The notes: generated by a model from the sequence alone, not told the origin. A DNA stretch of 64,000 nucleotides from Prevotella sp. (GCA_017469955.1 JAFUFJ010000009.1:124001-188000); one strand, 5' to 3'; counted from the first letter of the stretch, positions 1 to 9,501 are shown. Translations and numbers: made by a program.

Positions 1-51
1 ATATTGTCGCACGTATCCTACACGCACGCATACCTTATAAATATTGGACTG

Positions 52-83
52 CAAAATTACACATAATCAGCGAAATATACAAA
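52..83 (-). promoter_or_regulatory. Leftward Bacteroidota-type promoter
   Basis: Read on the minus strand there is TTTG (83-80), a 20-nt spacer and TAATTTTG (59-52), an exact match to the -33 TTTG / -7 TAnnTTTG pattern of the Bacteroidota housekeeping sigma factor. It would start a transcript near position 45 running out of the left edge of the window, so a divergent gene probably begins just outside. Confidence 0.6.
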
Positions 84-298
84 AATCACACTCCAAATAA
101 CGAATTTTTAGAACTAAGAAAGAACTTTTAGAACATTTTTTTGACATACCTCATGTTTTTAGGACATCCACCATGCCCCATCTTACCTGTCAACGGCAAT
201 CCAGCTTCACGCTTCCTCAAACTGCCACGGCCGCATCTGGCAGGAACACTCTGCTGAAGGCTGCCAGGCAAATGGCTTTTCTGGTATCTTCCAACACA
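84..298. other. Intergenic, no gene recognised
   Basis: This lies between the leftward promoter and the first repeat array. Open frames across it (for example on the minus strand, 421-128) run through the palindromic repeat array and resemble no family I know. I see no RNA gene or clear operator. Confidence 0.4.
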
Positions 299-403
299 CG
301 AAACGTAATCTTTCTGTGACCAAAAGATGATCTTTTGCCGACCAAAAGATGAACTATCACTCTGCAAAAGATGAACTATTGCCACCATATGGCCGTCGCT
401 TCC
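299..403 (+). repeat. Family A intergenic array, copy 1 (5 x 22 bp)
   Basis: Five units start at 299, 321, 343, 365 and 387, exactly 22 bp apart. The core units are 17-bp palindromes or near-palindromes such as CAAAAGATGATCTTTTG (321-337), separated by 5-bp spacers (GTGAC, CCGAC, CTCTG, CCACC). The outer units are diverged; the last one ends in GTCGCTTC like the last unit of copy 2 at 12391. The array ends 34 bp before the -33 box of the pgpA promoter. Confidence 0.8.
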
Positions 404-437
404 TGCAAATGGGAAAGACAAAAATAAGCAGAAAACT

Positions 438-469
438 TTTGGCAGTTACCCCTTTTTTCTTTAAATTTG
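438..469 (+). promoter_or_regulatory. Promoter of the lipid cluster
   Basis: TTTG at 438-441, a 20-nt spacer and TAAATTTG at 462-469 fit the Bacteroidota consensus. The start codon at 479 is only 10 nt after the -7 box, so the transcript should be leaderless or almost so. Confidence 0.65.
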
Positions 470-478
470 CAGCGAGTT

Positions 479-949
479 ATGAAACGTCCTCCGCTGTTGG
501 CCGTTATTCTTGGCACAGGATTTGGCAGCGGTTTCTGGCCTTGGGGGCCGGGAACTGCAGGCGCATTGCTCGCTACTCTGATGTGGCTGGGCATGGCCCA
601 TGTCCTGACAGCCAAAGCCCTTTTTGCCGTGACGCTGGCACTCATCGTGCTGTTCACTGCTCTCGGAACTTGGGCAGCCAACCGGTTGGAGCCCTTTTGG
701 GGTGAGGATCCGAAGCGCGTGGTCATCGATGAAATGATAGGAGTATGGATTCCCTTGCTGGGATGTCCACCCGACAATGCATGGTATGCATGGGGAGCAT
801 TTGCTCTTTTCCGTTTCTTCGACATATTGAAGCCGCTGGGCATCAGACGGATTGACCGCCGTCGAGGCGGATTTTGGGTTCAGGCCGACGACATCGTGGC
901 CGGCATTTATAGTCTAATCATCATCCTTATCGTACGATGGGCAGCCTGA
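479..949 (+). CDS. pgpA: PgpA-family phosphatase (probable phosphatidylinositol-phosphate phosphatase)
   Basis: This 156-aa membrane phosphatase belongs to the PgpA family, which removes the phosphate from phosphatidylglycerophosphate or, in inositol-lipid clusters, from phosphatidylinositol phosphate. The family signatures are present in order: GTGFGSG (12-18), PGTAG (24-28), DEMIG (84-88), FRFFDILKP (111-119) and the acidic ADDIVAG (136-142). I chose ATG 479 because the family starts just before the GTGFGSG motif; a TTG at 467 is in frame but lies inside the -7 box. The 3' end overlaps the next gene by 13 nt. The neighbouring CDP-alcohol phosphotransferase and Aur1-like genes favour the inositol-phosphate role over plain phosphatidylglycerol synthesis; that is inference. 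Confidence 0.85.
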   Translation: MKRPPLLAVILGTGFGSGFWPWGPGTAGALLATLMWLGMAHVLTAKALFAVTLALIVLFTALGTWAANRLEPFWGEDPKRVVIDEMIGVWIPLLGCPPDNAWYAWGAFALFRFFDILKPLGIRRIDRRRGGFWVQADDIVAGIYSLIIILIVRWAA

Positions 950-1359
950 AAAACGCCATATTCACTTTCACAAAAGCCCAGTCGTCAGCAGGAACGGCGA
1001 CCGCCATCGACTTCGGCATCACCATCTTGCTTGCAAAGATCTGCGGATTCGACGACACTTGGTCGACATTCATCGGAGCCGTCAGCGGAGGCATCACCAA
1101 CTGTATCATCAACTACAGGTGGGTCTTCCATGCCGAAGGACAGAAAAAACGCTACGTAGCCCTGAAATATTTCCTCGTCTGGAGCGTCAGTATTGCCACT
1201 AACACCTTGGGAACCCGCTACCTGAGCAGGCTGATGAATCTTGACGTTGTCATAGCAAAGGCCATCGTCGCAGCATGCGTTGCCGTGCTGTGGAACTACC
1301 AGATGCAGCGCACTTTCGTATTCAAAAAGACCAAAGAAGAAGAACCAAAAGACAAATAG
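937..1359 (+). CDS. GtrA-like membrane protein
   Basis: This is a 140-aa protein with about four membrane helices. It carries the two GtrA-type signatures, NYRWVF (59-64) and a C-terminal NYQMQRTFVF (120-129) before a Lys/Glu-rich tail. GtrA proteins are thought to help move polyprenyl- or lipid-linked sugars across the membrane, though in lipid clusters the role is unclear. It starts inside the end of the phosphatase gene (13-nt overlap) and ends 6 nt before the next gene, so translation is likely coupled. Confidence 0.8.
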   Translation: MGSLKNAIFTFTKAQSSAGTATAIDFGITILLAKICGFDDTWSTFIGAVSGGITNCIINYRWVFHAEGQKKRYVALKYFLVWSVSIATNTLGTRYLSRLMNLDVVIAKAIVAACVAVLWNYQMQRTFVFKKTKEEEPKDK

Positions 1360-1365
1360 CATCAT

Positions 1366-2040
1366 ATGAACTACAGAGACTTCCTACAGAAAGTAATATA
1401 CGTCATCATCAATCCCATCATCAAAGGGATGATAAAGACCGGACTGACACCCAACATCGTGACCACGATAGGATTCCTGCTCAACTGCATTGTGACATGG
1501 ATGTTCATCAAAGCAGCCCTGCTGCTCGACGTACATGCCGTCGTTGCAGACGCAGAATGCTGCACCAACACGACCGCCTTCGGCCTGATTGGATGGGGAG
1601 GAGCACTGATTCTCTTCGCAGGTCTGTTCGACATGATGGACGGAAGGCTGGCCCGCATGGGCAACATGTCGTCGGTCTTCGGCGCATTGTGGGACTCGAC
1701 GCTCGACAGATACAGCGAACTGGTGACACTTTTCGGCATCTGTCTCGTCTTCATCAAGGCCGATTGGTTTGCTTTGGGCATTGTCACGTTTCTCGCCATG
1801 ATAGGCTCCGTGATGGTGAGCTATGTGCGCGCACGGGCTGAAGGGCTTGACATCGAGTGCAAAGTAGGGCTCATGCAACGCCCTGAACGTGTTGTCATCA
1901 CAGCCATAGTAGCCATCATTTCCGGCTGCACGGGCGACCTGTGGTGGCTTGCCGGAGGAATGATCCTCATTGCAGTGCTGGCCAATATCACCGCGTTCTG
2001 GCGCATAGCCCACTGCTATCGGGAACTGAAAAAGAAATAA
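1366..2040 (+). CDS. CDP-alcohol phosphatidyltransferase (probable phosphatidylinositol-phosphate synthase)
   Basis: This 224-aa membrane enzyme has a complete CDP-alcohol phosphotransferase motif: D89, D92-G93, A96-R97, G106, D110 and D114. Such enzymes move a phosphatidyl group from CDP-diacylglycerol to an alcohol and need two metal ions held by these aspartates. With a PgpA-type phosphatase and an Aur1-like PAP2 enzyme alongside, the likely acceptor is inositol phosphate, giving phosphatidylinositol phosphate. The sequence alone cannot exclude another alcohol such as glycerol phosphate. Confidence 0.85.
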   Translation: MNYRDFLQKVIYVIINPIIKGMIKTGLTPNIVTTIGFLLNCIVTWMFIKAALLLDVHAVVADAECCTNTTAFGLIGWGGALILFAGLFDMMDGRLARMGNMSSVFGALWDSTLDRYSELVTLFGICLVFIKADWFALGIVTFLAMIGSVMVSYVRARAEGLDIECKVGLMQRPERVVITAIVAIISGCTGDLWWLAGGMILIAVLANITAFWRIAHCYRELKKK

Positions 2041-2066
2041 AGGAGGCACGGAACGGACGGCTAAAG

Positions 2067-2894
2067 ATGTACAGCATCTACCTTATTATAATATATATGG
2101 CCTTGGTGGCGCTGAAACCTACGCGTAAGATAGCGTTGGCCCTGACACCGTGGCTTGTCTTTGCATGCTCCTATGACTGGATGCGACTGCTGCCGAACTA
2201 TGAAGTCAACCACATCGACACCAAAGGACTCTATGACGCCGAGAAGGCTTTGTTCGGCATTTCGACCGCAGAAGGCACCCAGATTCCCGGCGAATGGTTC
2301 ATGCGACACAACTGTGTCTGGGGCGACATCGTGGCCGGAATCAGCTACTTGTCATGGGTTCCCATGCCATTAGGATTTGCCCTCTACCTCTACTTCAAGG
2401 GAGAACGGAAGTGGTATCTGCACTTCTCATTGGCATTTCTCTTCGTCAACCTCGTGGGATTCATCGGCTACTACATCCATCCGGCAGCTCCGCCATGGTA
2501 TGTATTAAAACACGGATTCGAGCCTATCCTCAACACACCCGGCGACGTAGGCGGACTTATCCGGTTTGACAACTTGGTGGGCATCCCCATTTTCCAGAGC
2601 ATCTACTCGGGAAACTCCAACGTGTTTGCCGCGGTTCCGTCGCTGCACGCAGCCTATTTGCTCATCACGGCCATCTACTCTCATGCCAGCCATCAGCAAA
2701 AATGGGTCACATGCCTCTTCGCGCTGCTATGCATCGGCATCTGGTTCACAGCCGTATACAGCGGACATCACTATATCATCGATGTCATTTTGGGCATTCT
2801 CACAACTCTTTTTGCCCTCCCCCTACTGGAACTATGCATCATGAGAATCCCCGCCATACAGCGGTTCTTGAGGCAATACGAAGAGAATATATAG
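2067..2894 (+). CDS. PAP2/Aur1-like phosphotransferase (probable inositol phosphoceramide synthase)
   Basis: This is a 275-aa multi-pass protein of the PAP2 superfamily. HPAAPPW (138-144) is typical of the Aur1/Ipt1 branch. The catalytic histidines lie in PSLHA (191-195) and in YSGHHYIID (231-239), where H235 and D239 form the H-x3-D pair. Aur1-like enzymes move the inositol-phosphate head group from phosphatidylinositol to ceramide. The frame is open further upstream, but ATG 2067 gives the first membrane helix immediately and does not overlap the previous gene. It is the last gene of the lipid cluster. Confidence 0.8.
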   Translation: MYSIYLIIIYMALVALKPTRKIALALTPWLVFACSYDWMRLLPNYEVNHIDTKGLYDAEKALFGISTAEGTQIPGEWFMRHNCVWGDIVAGISYLSWVPMPLGFALYLYFKGERKWYLHFSLAFLFVNLVGFIGYYIHPAAPPWYVLKHGFEPILNTPGDVGGLIRFDNLVGIPIFQSIYSGNSNVFAAVPSLHAAYLLITAIYSHASHQQKWVTCLFALLCIGIWFTAVYSGHHYIIDVILGILTTLFALPLLELCIMRIPAIQRFLRQYEENI

Positions 2895-3026
2895 GAAAAT
2901 CTATTACAGAACCAGTCTGCATTAAAGTTCAGAAAAGAATATTCATTTACGCTGTTTTTCCGTAACTTTGGCCAGAGCACGACTTACTCTACATTCGACA
3001 ATGAAAAGAAAATTCAGGTTTTTTCT

Positions 3027-3057
3027 TTTGCATTGCCCCCGTTTTTTCGTAACTTTG
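3027..3057 (+). promoter_or_regulatory. Promoter of the serine acetyltransferase operon
   Basis: TTTG at 3027-3030, 19 nt, then TAACTTTG at 3050-3057, with an extended TTCG before the -7 box. A second TAACTTTG at 2963-2970 has no clear -33 partner. The leader to ATG 3089 is about 25 nt. Confidence 0.65.
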
Positions 3058-3088
3058 CACCATCTTTTATTGACACACCTTCTACATT

Positions 3089-4030
3089 ATGAGTACACAG
3101 CATCTGACTCATATGCTGACACAGGCCGTTGACGAGCTTTCAAGGGAAGAAAGCCTCAAAGGTTTGTTCTATCAGCATCGCGACGGCAATCCCCTTCCTT
3201 CAGGTACAGCACTTGAAGAAATCATCAGTTTGTCACGCAGTATCATTTTTCCCGGTTTCTTTGGAAAATCTAATATCAACCTGCAGACGATCAAATACCA
3301 TATCGGAGTCAATATCGAGAGGCTGAATAAGCTCCTGACCGACCAAGTGTTGGCAGGATTGTGTTTTGACTGTCAGAACGAAGAAGAGTCTTTCGACAAG
3401 CTTTGCGAAAAACGTATGCGAGCCGAAGACATTACTGGAAAACTCATCGCTAAGCTGCCTGAAATACGTAGAATGTTAGCCACTGACGTCGAAGCGGCCT
3501 ACTATGGCGACCCTGCCGCTAAGAGTCGCGAAGAGGTTGTAGCATGCTACCCCGTTATTAAGGCCTTGGTCAACTACCGCATTGCCCACGAACTCTACGA
3601 ATTAGGAGTACCGCTCATTCCGAGAATGATAACCGAAATGGCTCATTCAGAGACGGGAATAGACATTCATCCACGTGCCCGCATCGGCGAATACTTCACC
3701 ATCGACCACGGCACGGGCGTTGTAATTGGAGCAACATGCATTATCGGTCGCAACGTGAAGCTATACCAAGGTGTCACGCTCGGGGCAAAAAGCTTCCCTT
3801 TGGATGCAAAAGGAGTCCCTATCAAAGGTATTCCCCGGCATCCCATACTCGAAGACAACGTCATCGTCTATGCCAATGCAACCATCTTGGGACGTATCAC
3901 TATCGGTAAAGGTTGTGTAGTCGGAGCAAATGTATGGGTAACAAAAGACATGAAGCCCAATACAAAAAAATACAAGAAAGAAAAGATTGACAACATAGAT
4001 CTGGAATATAACAATGGAACAGGAATTTGA
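3089..4030 (+). CDS. cysE: Serine O-acetyltransferase (EpsC/CysE type)
   Basis: This 313-aa enzyme makes O-acetylserine from serine and acetyl-CoA, the first step of cysteine synthesis. The N-terminal half is a helical domain. The C-terminal half is a left-handed beta helix with hexapeptide repeats from about residue 190, including the catalytic histidine H207 in TIDHGTG and the later VVIGATCIIG and TIGKGCVVGA turns. It is longer than Escherichia coli CysE and matches the EpsC-like Bacteroidota form. The Lys-rich tail replaces the usual C-terminal peptide that docks into cysteine synthase. The end overlaps the methyltransferase gene by 17 nt. Confidence 0.88.
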   Translation: MSTQHLTHMLTQAVDELSREESLKGLFYQHRDGNPLPSGTALEEIISLSRSIIFPGFFGKSNINLQTIKYHIGVNIERLNKLLTDQVLAGLCFDCQNEEESFDKLCEKRMRAEDITGKLIAKLPEIRRMLATDVEAAYYGDPAAKSREEVVACYPVIKALVNYRIAHELYELGVPLIPRMITEMAHSETGIDIHPRARIGEYFTIDHGTGVVIGATCIIGRNVKLYQGVTLGAKSFPLDAKGVPIKGIPRHPILEDNVIVYANATILGRITIGKGCVVGANVWVTKDMKPNTKKYKKEKIDNIDLEYNNGTGI

Positions 4031-5510
4031 ACTGATTGCCAAAACCTTTATGGGTTTAGAAGCAGTATTGGCCAAAGAGTTGACAGAACTGGGAGCCAAC
4101 AACATACAAATAGGTCGCAGAATGGTTTCTTTTACGGGTGACAAAGAAATGATGTACCGTGCAAACTTCCAGTTGCACACAGCCATTCGTATCTTAAAAC
4201 CCATAGCTCACTTCAAGGCGAGATCGGCCGATGACATGTATGAAGAGGTCAAAAAAATCGATTGGAGCCTATATATCGAAAAAGGAAAAACTTTCTCTGT
4301 AGATTCCGTTGTTTACTCTGACGAGTTTCGCAATTCACGTTTCGTGACCTACAAAGTGAAAGACGCCATCGTTGACCAGTTTCGTGAAAAGACAGGAGAC
4401 AGGCCAAACATCTCGGTAACCAATCCTGATATCCGGCTGAACATTCATGTTGCAGAGGACAAAGCAACTCTCTCGCTTGACTCTTCCGGCGAGAGCCTGC
4501 ACAGGAGAGGCTATCGCCAAGAATCTGTTGAAGCACCACTCAACGAAGTATTGGCAGCCGGCATGATCATGATGACTGGATGGAAAGGAGAATGTGACTT
4601 CATAGACCCGATGTGTGGGTCGGGCACTCTGCCTATCGAAGCTGCCCTTATAGCACGCAACATGGCCCCAGGTCTTTTCAGAAAGGAATTCGCTTTTGAG
4701 AAATGGAACGATTTTGACGCAGATCTTTTTGAGAAGATATACAACGACGACACCAAAGAACGTGCCTTCAGCCATCATATTTTCGGATATGACATCGACA
4801 TGAAAGCCGTCAATACCGCCCGTATGAACGTGCGTGCTGCAGGACTTACAAAGGACATAACCATAAGCCATCAGGACTTCAAAGACTTCACAAAACCAGC
4901 AGAACGCTCTATTATCGTCACAAATCCACCATATGGAGAGCGCATCTCTACACCCAATCTTTTAGCAACATATAAAATGATGGGTGAAAGACTCAAGCAT
5001 GCTTTCGGAGGGAATGATGCCTGGATTCTTTCATACAGGGAAGAATGCTTCGACCAAATCGGTCTGAAACCATCTATTAAAATTCCCGTTTATAACGGAA
5101 GTCTTGAATGTGAGTTCAGGAAATACTCTATGTTTGAAGGGAAAATGAGAATCTTCCGTGAAGAAGGAGGCATTGTAAAGACCGAAGAAGAGAAAAGGGC
5201 TATGGCCGAAAAGCATCGTTTCAAGAAAGAAAGAGAATTCAAGAAACGTTTTGAGGAAGAAGAGGAAAATGAAGCTGGAGACATTCGGTCTTTCAAGTTT
5301 CATTCATTCGAAAAGAATTATAAGGGAGAGATGCGACATGAAGAACGCGACCGTAAATATTCAAAAAGCAATCGCAAGCCCTGGGAAAAGAAGGATGATA
5401 AACGCCCAAAAGAGTACAAAAAGAACAACAAAAGTCCAAGAGACCTGAAAGAATCGAAGGGCAAACGCAATTATGAGAAAAAAGGAAGGAGATTTGAAAA
5501 TGAAGATTAA
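4014..5510 (+). CDS. THUMP-domain RNA N-methyltransferase (RlmL/UPF0020 type)
   Basis: This 498-aa protein has an N-terminal THUMP RNA-binding domain (about 50-160) and a Rossmann methyltransferase domain. It shows a SAM-binding DPMCGSGTLPIEAA loop and the N6/N2-methyltransferase motif NPPYGER at 304-310. The family methylates guanine in 23S rRNA. After about residue 380 the protein continues into a roughly 120-residue highly charged tail rich in Lys, Glu and Arg that is not part of the enzyme fold and may hold rRNA. It overlaps both neighbours (17 nt upstream, 11 nt downstream). Confidence 0.88.
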   Translation: MEQEFELIAKTFMGLEAVLAKELTELGANNIQIGRRMVSFTGDKEMMYRANFQLHTAIRILKPIAHFKARSADDMYEEVKKIDWSLYIEKGKTFSVDSVVYSDEFRNSRFVTYKVKDAIVDQFREKTGDRPNISVTNPDIRLNIHVAEDKATLSLDSSGESLHRRGYRQESVEAPLNEVLAAGMIMMTGWKGECDFIDPMCGSGTLPIEAALIARNMAPGLFRKEFAFEKWNDFDADLFEKIYNDDTKERAFSHHIFGYDIDMKAVNTARMNVRAAGLTKDITISHQDFKDFTKPAERSIIVTNPPYGERISTPNLLATYKMMGERLKHAFGGNDAWILSYREECFDQIGLKPSIKIPVYNGSLECEFRKYSMFEGKMRIFREEGGIVKTEEEKRAMAEKHRFKKEREFKKRFEEEEENEAGDIRSFKFHSFEKNYKGEMRHEERDRKYSKSNRKPWEKKDDKRPKEYKKNNKSPRDLKESKGKRNYEKKGRRFENED

Positions 5511-7725
5511 ATATGCGTTTTTCACCATGCTAATGGCTTCGTTCACAACCGTTTCTGCCCAAACTCAAGCAGCCAGACCCGCCCAAGAAGTCCCTGAAGA
5601 CAAGTACTTGACGCTTGAAGACCTGAATTATGGAGGCAACAACTATTGGAATATGGTTCCCCAAAACAAGTATTATGCTTGGTGGGGAGACCAACTTGTA
5701 CGTACAGACGTAGAAGAATGTGTATTTGTTGATTCTGAAACAGGCGAGGAAAGTCCCTTTCTTAAACTTGAAGAGGTGGAACGATGGGCCGGAACTGCAC
5801 CTGATATGAAAGTCCGCCATCTGCAAAATGTGAGGTTCCCCTACCCCGACCAGAAACTGATGTTGCTAAGCAATGGCAAGGAACGCCTGCTGGTCAGCTG
5901 GGAATCCAAGTGCATCGTATGGAGACAAATGGCTACAAATCAGCAACATGCAGACTGGTCACCGAGCTCCAGAGCTGTGGCTTTCGTGAGAGACCATAAC
6001 CTATATATTCTTGATAAAAACGGAAAAGAATTCCAACTTACCAAAGACGGAACCCGGGAACTGGTCTACGGACAAAGCGTACATCGCGATGAATTCGGCA
6101 TTACAAAAGGCACTTTCTGGAGTCCAGACGGGCAGAGACTTGCCTTTTATAGAATGGACCAGTCGATGGTGACCGACTACCCACAGGTGAATATTTTCCA
6201 GCGCGAAGCAACTTACGAACCCGATAAGTATCCTATGGCAGGAGAGACTTCTCATGTCGTCACGGTTGGAATCTACGACATGCAAGCCAAAAAGACCATA
6301 TTCCTAAAGACGCCCCAAGCCAATTACAATGATCTCAGGTCGCCCGACCCGGTCTATTTCACGAACATTCAATGGAGCCCTGATTCGAAAACAGTATATA
6401 TGTTCGAACTCAACCGCGATCAAAACGACTGCCGATTAGTAGCCTATAATGCCATTACGGGAGAACGGACGGTCGAGCTTTACCATGAAACCAGCGACAA
6501 ATACGTTGAGCCCCTCCACCCTATTGTCTTTCTTCCCTGGGATTCTTCCAAGTTTATCCTGCAAAGTCAGCGTGACGGATATAACCATCTTTACCTATAT
6601 AATACAGAAGGCAAGCTCATCAAACAGCTTACCGAGGGCGATTTTGTTGTCATGGAATTCATTGGATTCAACGAAAAGGAGAAATCTATTATTATTGCTT
6701 CCAATGAGAAGTCTCCCATACAACGCAATCTATACACCGTGAACATCAAAACCGGCAAACGGATTCTCATCGACAACGGACAGGGTTATCACCGTGCAAT
6801 CCTTTCAAAATCGGGCAGCCACCTTGTTGACAATTATTCAGAACCAACTGTTCCAAGGGTGATAAAAGTCACCTCCACTAACAAGAAGAACGGCAAGTCT
6901 GCAGAAGAAGGCACAACACTCTTCACCGCAGCCGACCCTTGGAAAGAATACCATCAGCCTATTTTCGAAAGCGGAACCCTAAAGGCTAACGACGGGAAGA
7001 CCGATCTCTATTATCGCATGGTCAAGCCTTTCAATTTCGATCCCGGAAAAAAATACCCGACAATCATCTACGTATATGGAGGGCCACATGCCCATTGTGT
7101 CGATGCGTCATGGCACTATATGAGCCGTGGATGGGAGTCATATATGGCGACAAAAGGCTATTTGCTATTCATCATTGACAACAGAGGTTCCGAGAATCGT
7201 GGCAGAGATTTCGAACAAGCCACGTTCCGACAGCTCGGACAGGTAGAGATGCAGGATCAGATGACTGGTGTCGAATATCTTAAATGCCTTCCCTATGTTG
7301 ACACAGACCGCATTGGCGTACACGGTTGGTCTTTCGGAGGTTTCATGACTATCTCACTGATGACCAATTTCAACGAAGTCTTTAAAGTCGGTGTGGCTGG
7401 TGGTCCCGTCATAGATTGGAAGTGGTACGAGGTGATGTATGGTGAGCGTTACATGGATACTCCGCAGGACAATCCTGAAGGATACGAAAAAACCTCGCTC
7501 ATCAACCAAGCCAAAAACCTAAAAGGAAAGCTGCAAATCATCACAGGATACAACGATGCCACGGTCGTTCCGCAGCATTGTCTGTCGTTCATTGCAGCTT
7601 GTATTGAGGCAGGAACACAACCTGACTTCATGGTTTATCCTGGCGAACCTCACAACATGAGAGGCCGTCAAAGCTATCATCTGCATCAACGCATCTCACA
7701 ATACTTCGACGATTATCTGAAATGA
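5500..7725 (+). CDS. Dipeptidyl peptidase IV family serine protease (S9B), first copy
   Basis: This 741-aa secreted protease cleaves X-Pro dipeptides from peptide N-termini. It has a signal peptide (about 1-20, ending SAQ), an eight-bladed propeller region, and a C-terminal alpha/beta hydrolase with triad S611 (GWSFGG), D686 (YNDA) and H718 (EPHN). I prefer ATG 5500 to the in-frame ATG at 5473 because it begins the signal peptide and has a GGAGA ribosome site about 8 nt upstream. It overlaps the methyltransferase by 11 nt and the next gene by 4 nt (ATGA). A second, distinct DPP-IV lies at 51971-54172. Confidence 0.92.
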   Translation: MKIKYAFFTMLMASFTTVSAQTQAARPAQEVPEDKYLTLEDLNYGGNNYWNMVPQNKYYAWWGDQLVRTDVEECVFVDSETGEESPFLKLEEVERWAGTAPDMKVRHLQNVRFPYPDQKLMLLSNGKERLLVSWESKCIVWRQMATNQQHADWSPSSRAVAFVRDHNLYILDKNGKEFQLTKDGTRELVYGQSVHRDEFGITKGTFWSPDGQRLAFYRMDQSMVTDYPQVNIFQREATYEPDKYPMAGETSHVVTVGIYDMQAKKTIFLKTPQANYNDLRSPDPVYFTNIQWSPDSKTVYMFELNRDQNDCRLVAYNAITGERTVELYHETSDKYVEPLHPIVFLPWDSSKFILQSQRDGYNHLYLYNTEGKLIKQLTEGDFVVMEFIGFNEKEKSIIIASNEKSPIQRNLYTVNIKTGKRILIDNGQGYHRAILSKSGSHLVDNYSEPTVPRVIKVTSTNKKNGKSAEEGTTLFTAADPWKEYHQPIFESGTLKANDGKTDLYYRMVKPFNFDPGKKYPTIIYVYGGPHAHCVDASWHYMSRGWESYMATKGYLLFIIDNRGSENRGRDFEQATFRQLGQVEMQDQMTGVEYLKCLPYVDTDRIGVHGWSFGGFMTISLMTNFNEVFKVGVAGGPVIDWKWYEVMYGERYMDTPQDNPEGYEKTSLINQAKNLKGKLQIITGYNDATVVPQHCLSFIAACIEAGTQPDFMVYPGEPHNMRGRQSYHLHQRISQYFDDYLK

Positions 7726-9500
7726 GACGACTATTCATCTTACTCTTCGCCCTGTTTGCACTCGTTGCCTGCACCAATCTTGATGATGTAGAACAGCGAC
7801 TAACCTCGCTTGAAACCCAGCTTGACGAGTTGCAAAAAGCCTTTGATGCGAGCAAGAAGATACGCAGCATCGGCGAGAGTGAGCATGGATATGTCATCTA
7901 TTTCACAGACGGAACGAGTATAGACGTTGTGCTTGGACAGATCAGCAGTATTGAGGAAGATTCGCAAAGCCATGTCATTACTTTGAAAATGATTGACGGG
8001 ACGGTCTTCAAGTTCATCCGCGAACGAGAGCTTCCTCTGTTGACATCCCTTTCTTTCCTTGCCGAAGACAATGTTTCCATACTTCTTGAAGATGTGCCAT
8101 GCACTATTATCGACGATGGAAGTGTGCTATGTCGGACAGGCTATTTTGTCACTGACAAACTTCTTGTCCCTTCATTCACCTACATCGGCGATAGCGTTGC
8201 CATCAACGGGATCAAGACCGAAAGCCATGAACGGGCTTTCGACTTCAGCAAGCCAGTCACCCTTGCTGTCTATCGGCAAGGCCAGCATCGTGACTATACC
8301 ATCAGTTTCAGTGCTTTCACAGGCCTTCCTGTCATTTGGATAGAGACCAATGACCGTCAAGACATCACTTCAAAGACAGAATATTTGCCTGCTACTATTC
8401 AGTTTTCCGATGACATCATTGCCAATTTTCTCTTCGACAATAACGAGATTCCCGACCTGCCTCTTGCTGAGATTGGCATCCGAGGGCGAGGCAACACTAC
8501 ATGGCAACTGCCGAAGAAACTCTATCAGATCAAGTTCAAAGAGGCAGAGTCTCTCTTTGAAATGCCAGTTTCCAAGAAATGGGTTTTATTGGCCAACTAT
8601 ACCGACAAGACCCAGTTGCGCAACGAGATTGCCTTCTACATGGGCCGACAGCTCAGCAACCTCTCATGGACTCCCCGCAGTCAATTTGTTGAAATGGTGC
8701 TCAATGGCCAATACAACGGCACCTATCAGCTCACCGAGAAGATTTTTGTTGATCCAGAACATGTAGATGTCGGCAGCGACGGATTCCTGCTTGAGATTGA
8801 TTCCAATGCCCATGACGACGAAGTTACGTTCAGTATCGATCACATCAAACAGCCCATCAACGTCAAGGAGCCTGCGATTGCTGCTGGTGATGCCAGCTAC
8901 AACTACATCACAAACTATCTCTCCGAGGCCGACAAAGCCCTATATGGAAGTGACTTTACCGACCCCGAAAACGGATGGAGGAAGTGGATTGACGAGGAAT
9001 CATTCATTGACTGGTACATCATCAACGAAATTGCAAAGAACAACGATGCCATCTTCTTAAGCTCCTGCTACATGCATCTCAAGCGTGGCGAGAAACTCAA
9101 GATGGGACCGTTATGGGACTTCGATATTGCATTTGGCAATGTCAACTACAACGAGAATTACATGACTGAGGGCTTTTGGGTGAAGTATAGCAACTGGTAC
9201 AACCGGTTTTTCCAAGACCCGTCTTTCGTCTCTAAGGTCAAGGAGCGCTATGCCTACTTCTATGAACACAAAGCCGACGTCATGCAGCACATCAACATTG
9301 CAGCGCAGCATCTGCGCTATAGCGTTGAAGAGAATGAACACATCTGGCATACACTCTATACCCATACGTGGCCGAACTATAACGTCTGGGGCAACTATCA
9401 GAACGAAGTACAGTTCTTAAAGACATGGCTCAGCCGTCGCATGGACTGGCTCTATGAAGCAATTAATCAGTTAGACACCAACAATATCCAACTTCAGTAA
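7722..9500 (+). CDS. CotH-kinase family lipoprotein
   Basis: This is a 592-aa predicted lipoprotein: LVAC lipobox with the lipidated cysteine at 17, then a short heptad coiled coil (about 20-48). An immunoglobulin-like region leads to a CotH-type kinase domain from about 205. CotH motifs include RGRGNTTW near 250, KKWVLLANY, and the metal-binding WDFDIAFG near 465. CotH proteins are atypical kinases that phosphorylate secreted proteins; in Bacteroidota the substrates are unknown. The start codon overlaps the DPP-IV stop (ATGA), and purD follows after a single base. Confidence 0.85.
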   Translation: MRRLFILLFALFALVACTNLDDVEQRLTSLETQLDELQKAFDASKKIRSIGESEHGYVIYFTDGTSIDVVLGQISSIEEDSQSHVITLKMIDGTVFKFIRERELPLLTSLSFLAEDNVSILLEDVPCTIIDDGSVLCRTGYFVTDKLLVPSFTYIGDSVAINGIKTESHERAFDFSKPVTLAVYRQGQHRDYTISFSAFTGLPVIWIETNDRQDITSKTEYLPATIQFSDDIIANFLFDNNEIPDLPLAEIGIRGRGNTTWQLPKKLYQIKFKEAESLFEMPVSKKWVLLANYTDKTQLRNEIAFYMGRQLSNLSWTPRSQFVEMVLNGQYNGTYQLTEKIFVDPEHVDVGSDGFLLEIDSNAHDDEVTFSIDHIKQPINVKEPAIAAGDASYNYITNYLSEADKALYGSDFTDPENGWRKWIDEESFIDWYIINEIAKNNDAIFLSSCYMHLKRGEKLKMGPLWDFDIAFGNVNYNENYMTEGFWVKYSNWYNRFFQDPSFVSKVKERYAYFYEHKADVMQHINIAAQHLRYSVEENEHIWHTLYTHTWPNYNVWGNYQNEVQFLKTWLSRRMDWLYEAINQLDTNNIQLQ

Positions 9501-9501
9501 C

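Noticed and set aside
299..403. CRISPR array
   Set aside because: Units are 22 bp with palindromes and spacers of only 3 to 5 bp; there are no unique long spacers and no cas genes.
128..421. 97-codon open frame on the minus strand
   Set aside because: It crosses repeat array copy 1 and has no ribosome site or family likeness.
3001..3129. Short open frame MKRKF... before the acetyltransferase
   Set aside because: It contains the promoter boxes and overlaps the real start; its content is low complexity.
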